From assembly GCA_964507795.1 (NCBI GenBank), contig CAZDQV010000017.1, forward strand, positions 1 to 27,963: 27,963 nucleotides of DNA, read 5' to 3'. A program made the position numbers and the translations under genes. Origin of the DNA: UMGS973 sp964507795 (GTDB taxonomy: Bacteria > Bacillota > Clostridia > Peptostreptococcales > Anaerovoracaceae). Below, piece by piece: positions 20,946-27,963 of this stretch; within the stretch, counting starts at the first letter, position 1; the number at the start of each line of letters is the position of its first letter. The notes under the pieces were generated by a model that was given only the letters and a program-made list of their open reading frames with translations, made no database searches and was not told the origin of the DNA.

Positions 20946-21686
20946 ATGGACTTTTCAGAAAAATGGGGAACAGATATTGATGAAGCCGTAAATTTAGCTT
21001 TAGCAGATCTGAAACTTACTATAGATGAAGTCGATGTCACAGTGCTTGAAGAACCATCAAGGGGATTCTTTGGAATAGGCTCTAAGCTTGCTAAAGTAAG
21101 AGTTGAACCAAAGAAAAAGCCTGAACCGGTCAAAAAAGAACAAAAGAAAGAACAAAAAAAAGAAACTGTAAAAGAGGTTAAAAAACCTGCGGCTAAAGAA
21201 AAATTCGAAGTAACGCAGAGACCTGATAATTTGAAAGACATCGAAGATTGTGAAGCTCTGACTTTCCTTAGAAATGTAATAGAGCAGATGAATTTAAAAC
21301 TGGACATAAAAGCTCAGGGTAACGAAGACAGTCTTTATCTTGATATAACAGGTAATGATTCAGGAACCATTATAGGTAAAAGAGGACAGACTTTAGATTC
21401 AATACAATATCTTACAAGCCTTGTAGTAAACAAAGACAAAGAAAAATACGTCCGTGTCATAGTGGATGCAGAGAACTACAGAGCAAAAAGAGAAAAAACT
21501 TTAGAACAGCTTGCAAACAGACTTGCTGACAAAGTTATAAAGACAAGGAAGAGTGTAAGACTTGAACCTATGAACCCTTATGAAAGAAAGGTTATTCATG
21601 CAACTCTTCAAAGTAACCCGGGTATAATTACCAGAAGTGAAGGCGAAGAGCCATACAGAAGGGTTATAATTGAACTTAAACGTTAA
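20946..21686 (+). CDS. jag: RNA-binding protein Jag/KhpB
   Basis: The 246-residue protein has three parts: Jag-N (about 1-52, with EEPSRGFFGIGSKLAKV), a lysine/glutamate-rich linker (55-85), a KH domain with IIGKRGQTLDSIQYL (142-155), and a C-terminal R3H domain (about 180-246, NPYERKVIH...). KhpB/Jag binds many RNAs with KhpA and influences cell division and sporulation in Gram-positives. GGAGG lies about ten bases before ATG. It is next to yidC, as usual. A strong terminator follows immediately. Confidence 0.94.
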   Translation: MDFSEKWGTDIDEAVNLALADLKLTIDEVDVTVLEEPSRGFFGIGSKLAKVRVEPKKKPEPVKKEQKKEQKKETVKEVKKPAAKEKFEVTQRPDNLKDIEDCEALTFLRNVIEQMNLKLDIKAQGNEDSLYLDITGNDSGTIIGKRGQTLDSIQYLTSLVVNKDKEKYVRVIVDAENYRAKREKTLEQLANRLADKVIKTRKSVRLEPMNPYERKVIHATLQSNPGIITRSEGEEPYRRVIIELKR

Positions 21687-21687
21687 A

Positions 21688-21720
21688 AATAGCCCGCAAT
21701 TGCGGGCTATTATATTTTTT
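21688..21720 (+). terminator. Terminator between jag and mnmE
   Basis: A perfect 24-base self-complementary sequence (AATAGCCCGCAA at 21688-21699 followed by its exact complement to 21711) begins one base after the jag stop. TATATTTTTT follows it. Only 13 bases separate the U-tract from mnmE, so mnmE needs read-through or a promoter inside jag. Confidence 0.85.
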
Positions 21721-21733
21721 AGGAGAAATTTTA

Positions 21734-23098
21734 ATGGAAGAAACTATAGCTGCTATTGCAACTGCCTATGGAGAAGGCGGAATAGGAATAATAAGAATAA
21801 GCGGTGAAAAAGCTCTTGATATTTTAAATCAGATATTTGTTCCCTTTAAAAACCCCAGGATAAAAGAAAGATACCTTACATATGGGCATATTAAAGAAAA
21901 AAATCAAATAATAGATGAAGTAATGGCAGTATATATGAAGGCACCACATACATATACAAGAGAAGATGTAGTTGAAATAAACTGTCATGGAAGCATAGTA
22001 TCTTTAAGGAAGACACTTGCTCTTGTACTTGCAAAGGGCGCCAGAATGGCAGAGCCGGGAGAGTTCACGAAACGTGCTTTTTTGAATGGCAGACTCGATC
22101 TTTCACAGGCAGAGGCTGTAATAGATCTTATCAAAGCAAAGACAGACAAGAGTTTTGATGTCGCATTGAAACAGCTTGAAGGAAGCTTTTCTGATGAAAT
22201 AAGAAACATAAGAAAAATCCTCGTGGATATCCTTGTAAATGTTACAGTGAACATAGATTATCCTGATGAAGATATAGAGCATCTTACATATGACAAATTA
22301 AAAAATGATCTTAATGTTGTTAAATCTTCTATTGAAGCTTTGATTTCTACTGCAGACAGAGGCAGGATAATCAAAGAAGGTCTTAATGCTGCAATTATAG
22401 GCAGGCCAAATGTGGGCAAGTCCTCTCTTATGAATGCCCTTCTCAAAGAAACAAGAGCTATAGTCACTGAGATACCTGGGACAACCAGAGATACTATACA
22501 GGAGCAGATGAATATTAGAGGTATTCCTGTTCTTCTGACTGATACAGCGGGAATCAGGGAAACCCAAGACACTATCGAAAAGATAGGCATCGAAAAAAGC
22601 AAGGAATCATTCAACAAAGCTGATCTCATAATCTTTATAATCGACGGATCAGAAGAACTTTCAAACGAAGATAAAAGCCTGATGAAATATGTTGATGACA
22701 GACCGTGCATAACACTTGTAAACAAAACAGACAAAGGTATTGCTGTAAACGAGGAAGAAATAAAAAACATGATACCGCACTCGCAGGTAATATATACTTC
22801 CATGCTTACAGGTGATGGAATCACACAAATAGAAGAAACTATAGAAACTATGGTATATGGCGGCAAAGCTAAACAGCAGGACAGCATGATGGTTACAAAT
22901 ATCAGACATGCGGAGCTTTTGAGGCAGGCAGAAAGTGCTGTAAATGATGCGCTTGAAATGACAGAAATGATGCAGCCGCTTGAATTTATTGAAGTAGATA
23001 TTAACAGAAGCTATGAGCTTCTTGGAGAAATAATAGGAGAGACAGTCGCAGACGATATCATAAACGAAGTTTTTGCGAGATTCTGTCTCGGCAAGTAG
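21734..23098 (+). CDS. mnmE: tRNA modification GTPase MnmE
   Basis: The 454-residue GTPase acts with MnmG to place the carboxymethylaminomethyl group on wobble U34. An N-terminal folate-binding domain (1-118) is followed by helices enclosing the G domain: G1 GRPNVGKS (223-230), G2 EIPGTTRD (246-253), G3 DTAG (270-273), and G4 NKTD. The C-terminal FCLGK carries the conserved cysteine. AGGAG is about eight bases before ATG. mnmG begins 11 bases after the stop. Confidence 0.97.
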   Translation: MEETIAAIATAYGEGGIGIIRISGEKALDILNQIFVPFKNPRIKERYLTYGHIKEKNQIIDEVMAVYMKAPHTYTREDVVEINCHGSIVSLRKTLALVLAKGARMAEPGEFTKRAFLNGRLDLSQAEAVIDLIKAKTDKSFDVALKQLEGSFSDEIRNIRKILVDILVNVTVNIDYPDEDIEHLTYDKLKNDLNVVKSSIEALISTADRGRIIKEGLNAAIIGRPNVGKSSLMNALLKETRAIVTEIPGTTRDTIQEQMNIRGIPVLLTDTAGIRETQDTIEKIGIEKSKESFNKADLIIFIIDGSEELSNEDKSLMKYVDDRPCITLVNKTDKGIAVNEEEIKNMIPHSQVIYTSMLTGDGITQIEETIETMVYGGKAKQQDSMMVTNIRHAELLRQAESAVNDALEMTEMMQPLEFIEVDINRSYELLGEIIGETVADDIINEVFARFCLGK

Positions 23099-23109
23099 GA
23101 GCTTATTAA

Positions 23110-25002
23110 ATGGAAAAAATATTCATGGGAGAATACGATATAGTTGTTGTCGGAGCAGGTCATGCCGGATGTGAGGCAGGGCTTGCTGCAGCAAGAATGG
23201 GCAACAGGACTCTTGTGCTGTCCATAAATCTTGAAGCCGTTGCAATGATGGCATGTAATCCTTCGATTGGAGGCACAGGCAAGGGACACCTTGTCAGAGA
23301 AATAGATGCTCTTGGCGGAGAAATGGGAAAGAATATAGACAAGACTTTCATACAGAGCAAAATGCTAAATACTGCGAAGGGACAGGCTGTTTATTCTCTC
23401 AGGGCACAGGCCGACAAACACAAATATCATCAGGAAATGAAAAAAACTCTCGAAGCACAGGAAAACCTGGAGCTCAAACAGGCGGAGGTTGTAAGTCTTG
23501 AAGTTGAAGATGGTAAAGTATGCGGAGTAGTTACAAGAACAAATATATTCTACAAAGCTAAAGCAGTGATTCTTGCAACTGGAACCTTCCTTGCGGGTAA
23601 AATTTTTATAGGATCTGCAGTATATCAAAGCGGTCCCAACGGTCTTGCACCATCAGTTGCACTTGCACAAAACCTGAGAGAGCTTGGACTTCCAATGAGA
23701 AGGTTCAAAACAGGAACTCCTGCCAGAGCTCTTTCGAAAAGCCTTGATTATTCAAAAATGACAGAGCAAAAGGGAGATGCAAAAATTCAGCCGTTCTCAT
23801 TTATGAATGACAATATTGACAAAGAGCAGGTTTCATGCTGGCTTACATATACCAACAGCAAAACTCACGATATAATCAGGGCAAACTTTTCGAGATCGGC
23901 ACTCTTTGGTGGTCAAATAGAAGGAATAGGACCAAGATATTGTCCTTCTATTGAAGATAAAGTGAACAGATTTAAAGACAAAGAAAGACACCAGCTGTTT
24001 ATAGAGCCGGAGGGTCTTGATACAGAAGAAATGTATATACAGGGAATGTCATCATCACTTCCTGAGGATGTGCAATATGATTTTTACAGAACAATTCCGG
24101 GTCTTGAAAATTTGGAAATTGCAAGGCCGGCATATGCAATAGAATATGACTGCATAGATCCTCTGGATATAAAATTAAATCTCGAAAACAGACATATCAA
24201 AAATCTTTTTTGCGCGGGACAGTTTAACGGCAGCTCCGGATATGAGGAAGCTGCGGCACAGGGACTGATGGCGGGAATCAACGCATCGCTGTTAATAAAT
24301 GGTAAAGATCCGTTTATACTGGACAGATCTGAAGCTTATATTGGCGTTCTAATCGACGATTTAGTGACTAAAGGTACTATGGAACCTTACAGAATTATGA
24401 CCAGCAGAGCGGAATATAGGCTGCTTCTGAGACAAGACAATGCAGATTTGAGGTTGACAGAACGTTCGTACAGGATAGGATTGGCAACAAAGGAGCGATT
24501 TGATAAAGTTATATATAAAAAGAAATCGGTCGAAAAGGAAAGAGAAAGATTAAAAATCACCAAGGTTACTCCGGCAGAAATCAATCCGTTATTGGAGCAG
24601 TGGGGTACCACCAAGGTGGATGGAAGCATCAGTCTGATGGAGCTTCTCAAAAGACCACAGGTTTCATATGAAGCTCTTGCACCGGTGGATAAATCAAGAC
24701 CGGAACTTGCGCAGCATATAATTGACCATCTTGAAGTACAGATTAAATATGAAGGATATATCAGGAAGCAGCTTCAGCAGATTGAAAAATTCAAAAGACT
24801 TGAGGATAAAAAACTCAGCGAGAATATCGACTATTCCGACATAGAGGGACTTAGGATTGAAGCAAAAGAAAAGCTTAATAAATTCAAGCCTCTATCAATA
24901 GGACAGGCCTCCAGAATTTCTGGAGTATCACCTGCTGACATAAATGTACTTTTGATTTATCTTGAAAAACACAGAAGGAGAAACAATGGAGCTTCTAGTT
25001 AA
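23110..25002 (+). CDS. mnmG: tRNA modification enzyme MnmG (GidA)
   Basis: The 630-residue FAD protein is the partner of MnmE in wobble-uridine modification. The dinucleotide motif is VVVGAGHAGCEAGLAAARMG (12-31). MACNPSIGGTGKGHLVREIDALGG (48-71) and GLMAGINA are further family signatures. Length is normal. TAGGAG lies eight bases before ATG 23110; a second ATG six codons on has a poorer site. The last 17 bases overlap rsmG. Confidence 0.97.
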   Translation: MEKIFMGEYDIVVVGAGHAGCEAGLAAARMGNRTLVLSINLEAVAMMACNPSIGGTGKGHLVREIDALGGEMGKNIDKTFIQSKMLNTAKGQAVYSLRAQADKHKYHQEMKKTLEAQENLELKQAEVVSLEVEDGKVCGVVTRTNIFYKAKAVILATGTFLAGKIFIGSAVYQSGPNGLAPSVALAQNLRELGLPMRRFKTGTPARALSKSLDYSKMTEQKGDAKIQPFSFMNDNIDKEQVSCWLTYTNSKTHDIIRANFSRSALFGGQIEGIGPRYCPSIEDKVNRFKDKERHQLFIEPEGLDTEEMYIQGMSSSLPEDVQYDFYRTIPGLENLEIARPAYAIEYDCIDPLDIKLNLENRHIKNLFCAGQFNGSSGYEEAAAQGLMAGINASLLINGKDPFILDRSEAYIGVLIDDLVTKGTMEPYRIMTSRAEYRLLLRQDNADLRLTERSYRIGLATKERFDKVIYKKKSVEKERERLKITKVTPAEINPLLEQWGTTKVDGSISLMELLKRPQVSYEALAPVDKSRPELAQHIIDHLEVQIKYEGYIRKQLQQIEKFKRLEDKKLSENIDYSDIEGLRIEAKEKLNKFKPLSIGQASRISGVSPADINVLLIYLEKHRRRNNGASS

Positions 25003-25696
25003 AATTCTGAGTGAATTCGGCATTGAACTCACGCCAAATGAAATAATGAAATATACCAGGTATATGGAGCAAATACTTGAATACAATCAGCATATAAACC
25101 TCACATCTATTACAGATAAAGATGAGTTTATAAAAAAACATTATGCTGATTCAATACTTGGAGCATTAAATGATGAATTTATGGCTGGTGAGAAAATAAT
25201 CGACGTTGGGACAGGAGCAGGATTCCCGGGAGTCCCTCTCGCAATCCTATTCCCGGACAAGGAATTTGTACTTCTTGATTCGCTGAACAAAAGGCTCAAA
25301 ATAGTAAGCGAGATATGCCATGAAGCAGGTATAAATAATGTCAGAGTGCTCCATGCAAGGGCCGAGGATGCCGGTAAAAACAAAGAATACAGAGAGCAGT
25401 TTGATATATGCATATCAAGAGCAGTTGCTGATTTATCAATTCTTTCAGAACTTTGCCTGCCGCTGGTTGCAGAAGGTGGATATTTTCTTTCATACAAAGG
25501 ATCCAATTACGAAGAGGAACTTGAATCTGCAGGTAAAGCAATCAAAACAATGGGTGGCAGACTCGAAAGAATTGAAAGAATCTATAGTAACGAAGTGGAA
25601 TTCAATCATAATATTATATTCATCGAAAAAATTAAAAACACTCCGGCACAATATCCAAGGAAAGCCGGCACACCATCAAAGAATCCCATCAGATAG
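24986..25696 (+). CDS. rsmG: 16S rRNA (guanine-N7) methyltransferase RsmG
   Basis: The 236-residue SAM-dependent methyltransferase modifies G527 (E. coli numbering) of 16S rRNA; loss gives low-level streptomycin resistance in other species. The SAM motif is IIDVGTGAGFPGVPLAI (71-87). HINLTSI and SRAVADL are also typical. An open frame begins at TTG 24962, but ATG 24986 has AGAAGGAG six bases upstream and matches family starts. It overlaps mnmG by 17 bases. The C-terminal tail (ARK-type NTPAQYPRKAGTPSKNPI) is normal. Its stop codon lies inside a terminator structure. Confidence 0.95.
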   Translation: MELLVKILSEFGIELTPNEIMKYTRYMEQILEYNQHINLTSITDKDEFIKKHYADSILGALNDEFMAGEKIIDVGTGAGFPGVPLAILFPDKEFVLLDSLNKRLKIVSEICHEAGINNVRVLHARAEDAGKNKEYREQFDICISRAVADLSILSELCLPLVAEGGYFLSYKGSNYEEELESAGKAIKTMGGRLERIERIYSNEVEFNHNIIFIEKIKNTPAQYPRKAGTPSKNPIR

Positions 25697-25722
25697 CGAA
25701 AGAGGGATTCTTTTGCTATCTG
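25678..25722 (+). terminator. Terminator at the rsmG stop, with an interleaved second helix
   Basis: AAAGAATCCC (25678-25687) pairs with GGGATTCTTT (25704-25713), ending in a U-run. Between the arms CAGATAGC (25690-25697, containing the rsmG stop) can instead pair with GCTATCTG (25715-25722). The two perfect helices interlock, so they could form a pseudoknot or compete. Confidence 0.65.
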
Positions 25723-25727
25723 ACAGA

Positions 25728-25743
25728 TGTTTCACGTGAAACA
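25728..25743. other. parS: parS centromere site 1
   Basis: TGTTTCACGTGAAACA, an exact match to the parS palindrome bound by ParB/Spo0J; flanking A and T extend it to 18 bases. Confidence 0.95.
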
Positions 25744-25764
25744 TCTATGCACCAGCCATAAAAA

Positions 25765-25780
25765 TGTTTCACGTGAAACA
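25765..25780. other. parS: parS centromere site 2
   Basis: A second exact TGTTTCACGTGAAACA, 37 bases from the first and about 120 bases upstream of parA. Confidence 0.95.
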
Positions 25781-25865
25781 ATATTGCAGAGAAAAGATAA
25801 TAGCGCTTTCCTCTTTTTTGTAAAATAAACACGCAAAATAAGTAGTAAAGTAACAAGTATTAGTG

Positions 25866-25871
25866 TATAAT
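25866..25871 (+). promoter_or_regulatory. Candidate -10 box of the parA-parB operon
   Basis: TATAAT about 31 bases before the parA start. The -35 region 17 bases upstream is poor, so the promoter may depend on other factors or lie elsewhere. Confidence 0.4.
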
Positions 25872-25901
25872 GTATTAACAACGAAAAAAGGAGGCTCCAT
25901 T

Positions 25902-26675
25902 TTGGGAAAAGCGATAGCAATATTTAATCAAAAAGGCGGCGTAGGCAAGACAACTACTAATATTAATCTTGCAGCATGCCTTGCACTCAAAGGTAAAAAA
26001 ATACTCATTCTTGATATAGACCCTCAGGGAAACACAACAAGCGGTATAGGAATTTCCAAGAAAACACTTCATGGCAGCACCTATGATGTATTGATAGAAA
26101 ACGATGTTGATCCAAGAGAATATATTCTCAATACCAGAGTCAATGGTATGGATATAATACCTGCAAGCGTTGAACTTGCAGGTGCAGAAGTAGAACTTGT
26201 GGCACAAAAGGGCAGAGAAAAGCGACTGAAAAAAGCAATTGACAAGATAAAAGACAGTTACGACTATATATTCATAGATTGCCCTCCATCGCTGGGATTA
26301 CTTACAATCAACTCACTTACAGCAGTAGACAGTGTACTTATACCTATTCAATGTGAATTCTATGCACTCGAAGGCGTAAGCCAGCTTATGAGTACTATAG
26401 AGCTTGTCAAAAAGAATATGAACCCTGAGCTTAAAATCCAGGGAGTAATTTTGAGCATGTTTGATGGCAGGACAAACCTTTCAATACAGGTAGTACAGGA
26501 AGTAAAAAAATATTTCAAAGATAAGGTATATGCAACCGTAATTCCAAGAAACATCAGACTTGCAGAGGCGCCAAGCTATGGAATGCCGATAACGGAATAT
26601 GATCCGAAATCTACAGGTGCAGCTGCATATACTGAATTTGCAGAGGAATTTTTATCTCTTGAGGAGGAGAAATAA
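25902..26675 (+). CDS. parA: Chromosome partitioning ATPase ParA/Soj
   Basis: The 257-residue deviant-Walker ATPase works with ParB in origin segregation and, in Bacillus, controls DnaA. The deviant Walker A is KGGVGKTTT (11-19). DIDPQGN (38-44) and FIDCPPSLG (Walker B) are typical. A longer frame opens at GTG 25863, but that codon lies at the -10 box. TTG 25902 is chosen: AAGGAGG is seven bases upstream and the resulting MGKAIAIFNQKGG matches Soj starts. parB begins two bases after the stop codon. Confidence 0.95.
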   Translation: MGKAIAIFNQKGGVGKTTTNINLAACLALKGKKILILDIDPQGNTTSGIGISKKTLHGSTYDVLIENDVDPREYILNTRVNGMDIIPASVELAGAEVELVAQKGREKRLKKAIDKIKDSYDYIFIDCPPSLGLLTINSLTAVDSVLIPIQCEFYALEGVSQLMSTIELVKKNMNPELKIQGVILSMFDGRTNLSIQVVQEVKKYFKDKVYATVIPRNIRLAEAPSYGMPITEYDPKSTGAAAYTEFAEEFLSLEEEK

Positions 26676-26676
26676 T

Positions 26677-27570
26677 ATGGCAGCACCAAAGAAAAAAGGT
26701 CTTGGCAGAGGATTAGATGCCTTATTTGAGGAAGTTTCTGTTGATATTGCCGAAGAAAAAGAAACGGAAAGCAAAGCTGATAAACAGGCTAAAGCAAACG
26801 GTGTATTGTATGTGGATATAAACAATATTAAACCGAATCTTAATCAGCCCCGTAAAACTTTTGATGAAGAGAAACTTGACGAACTTGCAGCTTCAATTAA
26901 AGAACATGGCATCATACAGCCTGTGGTTTTGCGCAGTACAGACGGCGGATATGAGATTGTTGCAGGTGAGCGCAGATGGCGAGCTGCACGAAAAGCAGGC
27001 ATCAAAAAATTGCCTTGTGTGATTAAAGAACTCACAGACGAGCAGAATATGCTTGTTTCAATAATTGAAAATATGCAGAGAGAAGATCTCAACCCTATAG
27101 AAGAAGCTGAGGGTTTGAGCAGAATGATAGAAGTTTATGGACTGACTCAGGAAGAGGTTTCAAAAGGTGTAGGCAAGAGCAGACCATATATAACAAATTC
27201 ATTAAGGCTTCTCAAGCTTTCAGATGAAGTGCGTGAGATGACACGGGAAGGCAAACTTACAGCAGGTCATGCAAGAGCACTTGCCGGAATTAAAGACTAT
27301 GAAAAGCAAAAAACCCTGGCACTGAAGACAGTAAAAGAAGGCCTTTCTGTACGGAGCATAGAGAAACTGGCAGGAGAACCGACTTCAAAAAAACCAAAGA
27401 CTAAAGCCGCAAAGAGTGCAGATATAGTGCGTATTGAAGCAGAACTCAAAGATAGCCTTGGAACAAAAGTTACTCTAAGTGACACAGGCAAAAAAGGCAA
27501 GATTGAGATAGAATATTATTCGAGAGATGAGCTTGAAAGGCTTATAGAGATGCTCAAATCATTGGGCTAA
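26677..27570 (+). CDS. parB: Chromosome partitioning protein ParB/Spo0J
   Basis: The 297-residue protein is a parS-binding CTPase that spreads from the two parS sites nearby. KKGLGRGLDALF (6-17) is the ParA-contact start. QPRKTFDEEKLDELAASI and GERRWRAARKAG are the CTP-binding boxes. ENMQREDLNPIEEAEG and the helix-turn-helix LTQEEVSKGVGKSRPYITNSLRLLKL follow, then a C-terminal dimer domain. ATG 26677 has GAGGAGGAGA just upstream; an earlier in-frame start at 26599 would lie within parA. No second ParB-like gene (noc) was seen near rsmG. Confidence 0.96.
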   Translation: MAAPKKKGLGRGLDALFEEVSVDIAEEKETESKADKQAKANGVLYVDINNIKPNLNQPRKTFDEEKLDELAASIKEHGIIQPVVLRSTDGGYEIVAGERRWRAARKAGIKKLPCVIKELTDEQNMLVSIIENMQREDLNPIEEAEGLSRMIEVYGLTQEEVSKGVGKSRPYITNSLRLLKLSDEVREMTREGKLTAGHARALAGIKDYEKQKTLALKTVKEGLSVRSIEKLAGEPTSKKPKTKAAKSADIVRIEAELKDSLGTKVTLSDTGKKGKIEIEYYSRDELERLIEMLKSLG

Positions 27571-27590
27571 GGTTAAATGTAAATTTATGG

Positions 27591-27618
27591 AATAGAGAAG
27601 TGGAGAGGCTTCTCTATT
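27591..27618. terminator. Bidirectional terminator between parB and aroF-like gene
   Basis: AATAGAGAAG (27591-27600) pairs with CTTCTCTATT (27609-27618) around an 8-base loop. It overlaps the last codons and stop of the convergent gene by a few bases. Confidence 0.75.
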
Positions 27619-27963
27619 TATATTTGTATCTGTAAGGTAATATATTTTGCAGAGATCCCATCAAAGATTCAAAATCCGCAGGAGTCAGTGCCTGAGGTCC
27701 ATCACACAAAGCTCCTTGAGGATTTGTATGAACTTCAACCATGATGCCATCGGCGCCTGCCGCCGCTGCCGCAAGGCTCATAGGAATTACAAGACTTCCT
27801 TTGCCTGTAGCGTGGCTTGGGTCGATGAAGACCGGCAGGTGTGTCATTTCTTTGAGAAGTGGCACTGCCGAAATATCCAGAGTATTCCTTGAAGCTGTTT
27901 CAAAGGTACGAATACCGCGTTCACAGAGAATTAATTTTGAGTTGCCGCAGGACATGAGATATT
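27614..27963 (-). CDS. aroF: 3-deoxy-7-phosphoheptulonate (DAHP) synthase, C-terminal part (partial)
   Basis: Only the last 116 or so codons are in the window; the frame stays open through the right edge, so the methionine at 27955 is internal. The text YLMSCGNSKLILCERGIRTFE, FIDPSHATGKGSLVIPMSLAAAAAGADG and EVHTNPQGALCDGPQALTP is diagnostic of the KDPS/AroF-type (type I beta) DAHP synthase, the first enzyme of the shikimate pathway. The metal- and phosphate-binding Cys-Glu-Arg-Gly and DPSHATG segments are intact. Whether an N-terminal regulatory or chorismate mutase domain exists cannot be seen. Confidence 0.92.
   Translation of the reverse strand, partial: YLMSCGNSKLILCERGIRTFETASRNTLDISAVPLLKEMTHLPVFIDPSHATGKGSLVIPMSLAAAAAGADGIMVEVHTNPQGALCDGPQALTPADFESLMGSLQNILPYRYKYK

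Noticed and set aside
27647..27892. Plus-strand open frame of 81 codons opposite the DAHP synthase gene
   Set aside because: Cys/Arg/His-rich shadow of a strongly conserved coding frame on the other strand.
1..27963. tRNA or rRNA genes, CRISPR arrays, insertion sequences or prophage genes
   Set aside because: No T-arm GTTCGAxTC with matching acceptor stem, no rRNA sequence, no evenly spaced short repeats, and no transposase- or phage-like protein seen. Search was by eye, so a short degenerate element could be missed.

Overview
The window is the replication-origin region of a low-GC, Gram-positive anaerobe of the class Clostridia. The evidence is the classic Firmicute origin gene order, heavy use of AGA and other A/T-rich codons, strong AGGAGG ribosome sites, several TTG starts, an Rnf-like membrane module, and simple hairpin-plus-U-tract terminators. 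A narrower placement (Peptostreptococcales/Eubacteriales-like amino-acid fermenter) is inference only.

Layout. (1) 1-500: tail of a probable nucleotidyltransferase and an overlapping HEPN-domain gene (MNT/HEPN pair, + strand). (2) 514-1816: two overlapping membrane-protein genes on the minus strand (TVP38/DedA-like, then PAP2-like). (3) 1956-4179: an RnfC-like/RnfD-like pair on the plus strand, bounded by terminators and lacking the other Rnf subunits. (4) 4233-5341: an autoregulated marR-yczE-type operon (minus). (5) 5494-8416: a saccharopine dehydrogenase-family gene and an APC permease (minus). (6) 8417-9335: about 900 bases without a conventional gene. They hold a tandem 250-bp duplication that I read as two type I toxin-antitoxin loci, each with a 25-26 residue hydrophobic peptide on the minus strand and a short plus-strand antisense RNA with its own promoter and terminator. 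(7) 9336-19159: dnaA, dnaN, a flavin-reductase-like gene, recF, gyrB, gyrA, trpS, all minus. (8) 19160-19464: dnaA-rpmH intergenic origin region. (9) 19465-27570: rpmH, rnpA, yidD, yidC, jag, mnmE, mnmG, rsmG, two parS sites, parA, parB, all plus. (10) 27614-27963: 3' end of a DAHP synthase gene (minus).

Origin. It is bipartite. Between dnaA and rpmH there is a cluster of DnaA boxes, one of them inside the dnaA promoter. Between dnaA and dnaN lies a textbook basal unwinding system: DnaA boxes, a short G-run, six DnaA-trios, then an A/T-rich tract. Genes on each side point away from the origin, so they are co-directional with the fork. On the left arm only the MNT/HEPN pair and the rnfCD-like pair run against it.

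Best candidate for something undescribed: the duplicated toxin/antisense-RNA locus at 8743-9270, with a decayed hairpin relative at 5417-5460. Next come the orphan RnfC-RnfD pair, whose RnfC lacks the glycine-rich NADH/FMN motif, and the NimA-like gene sitting between dnaN and recF where an S4-domain gene normally is.
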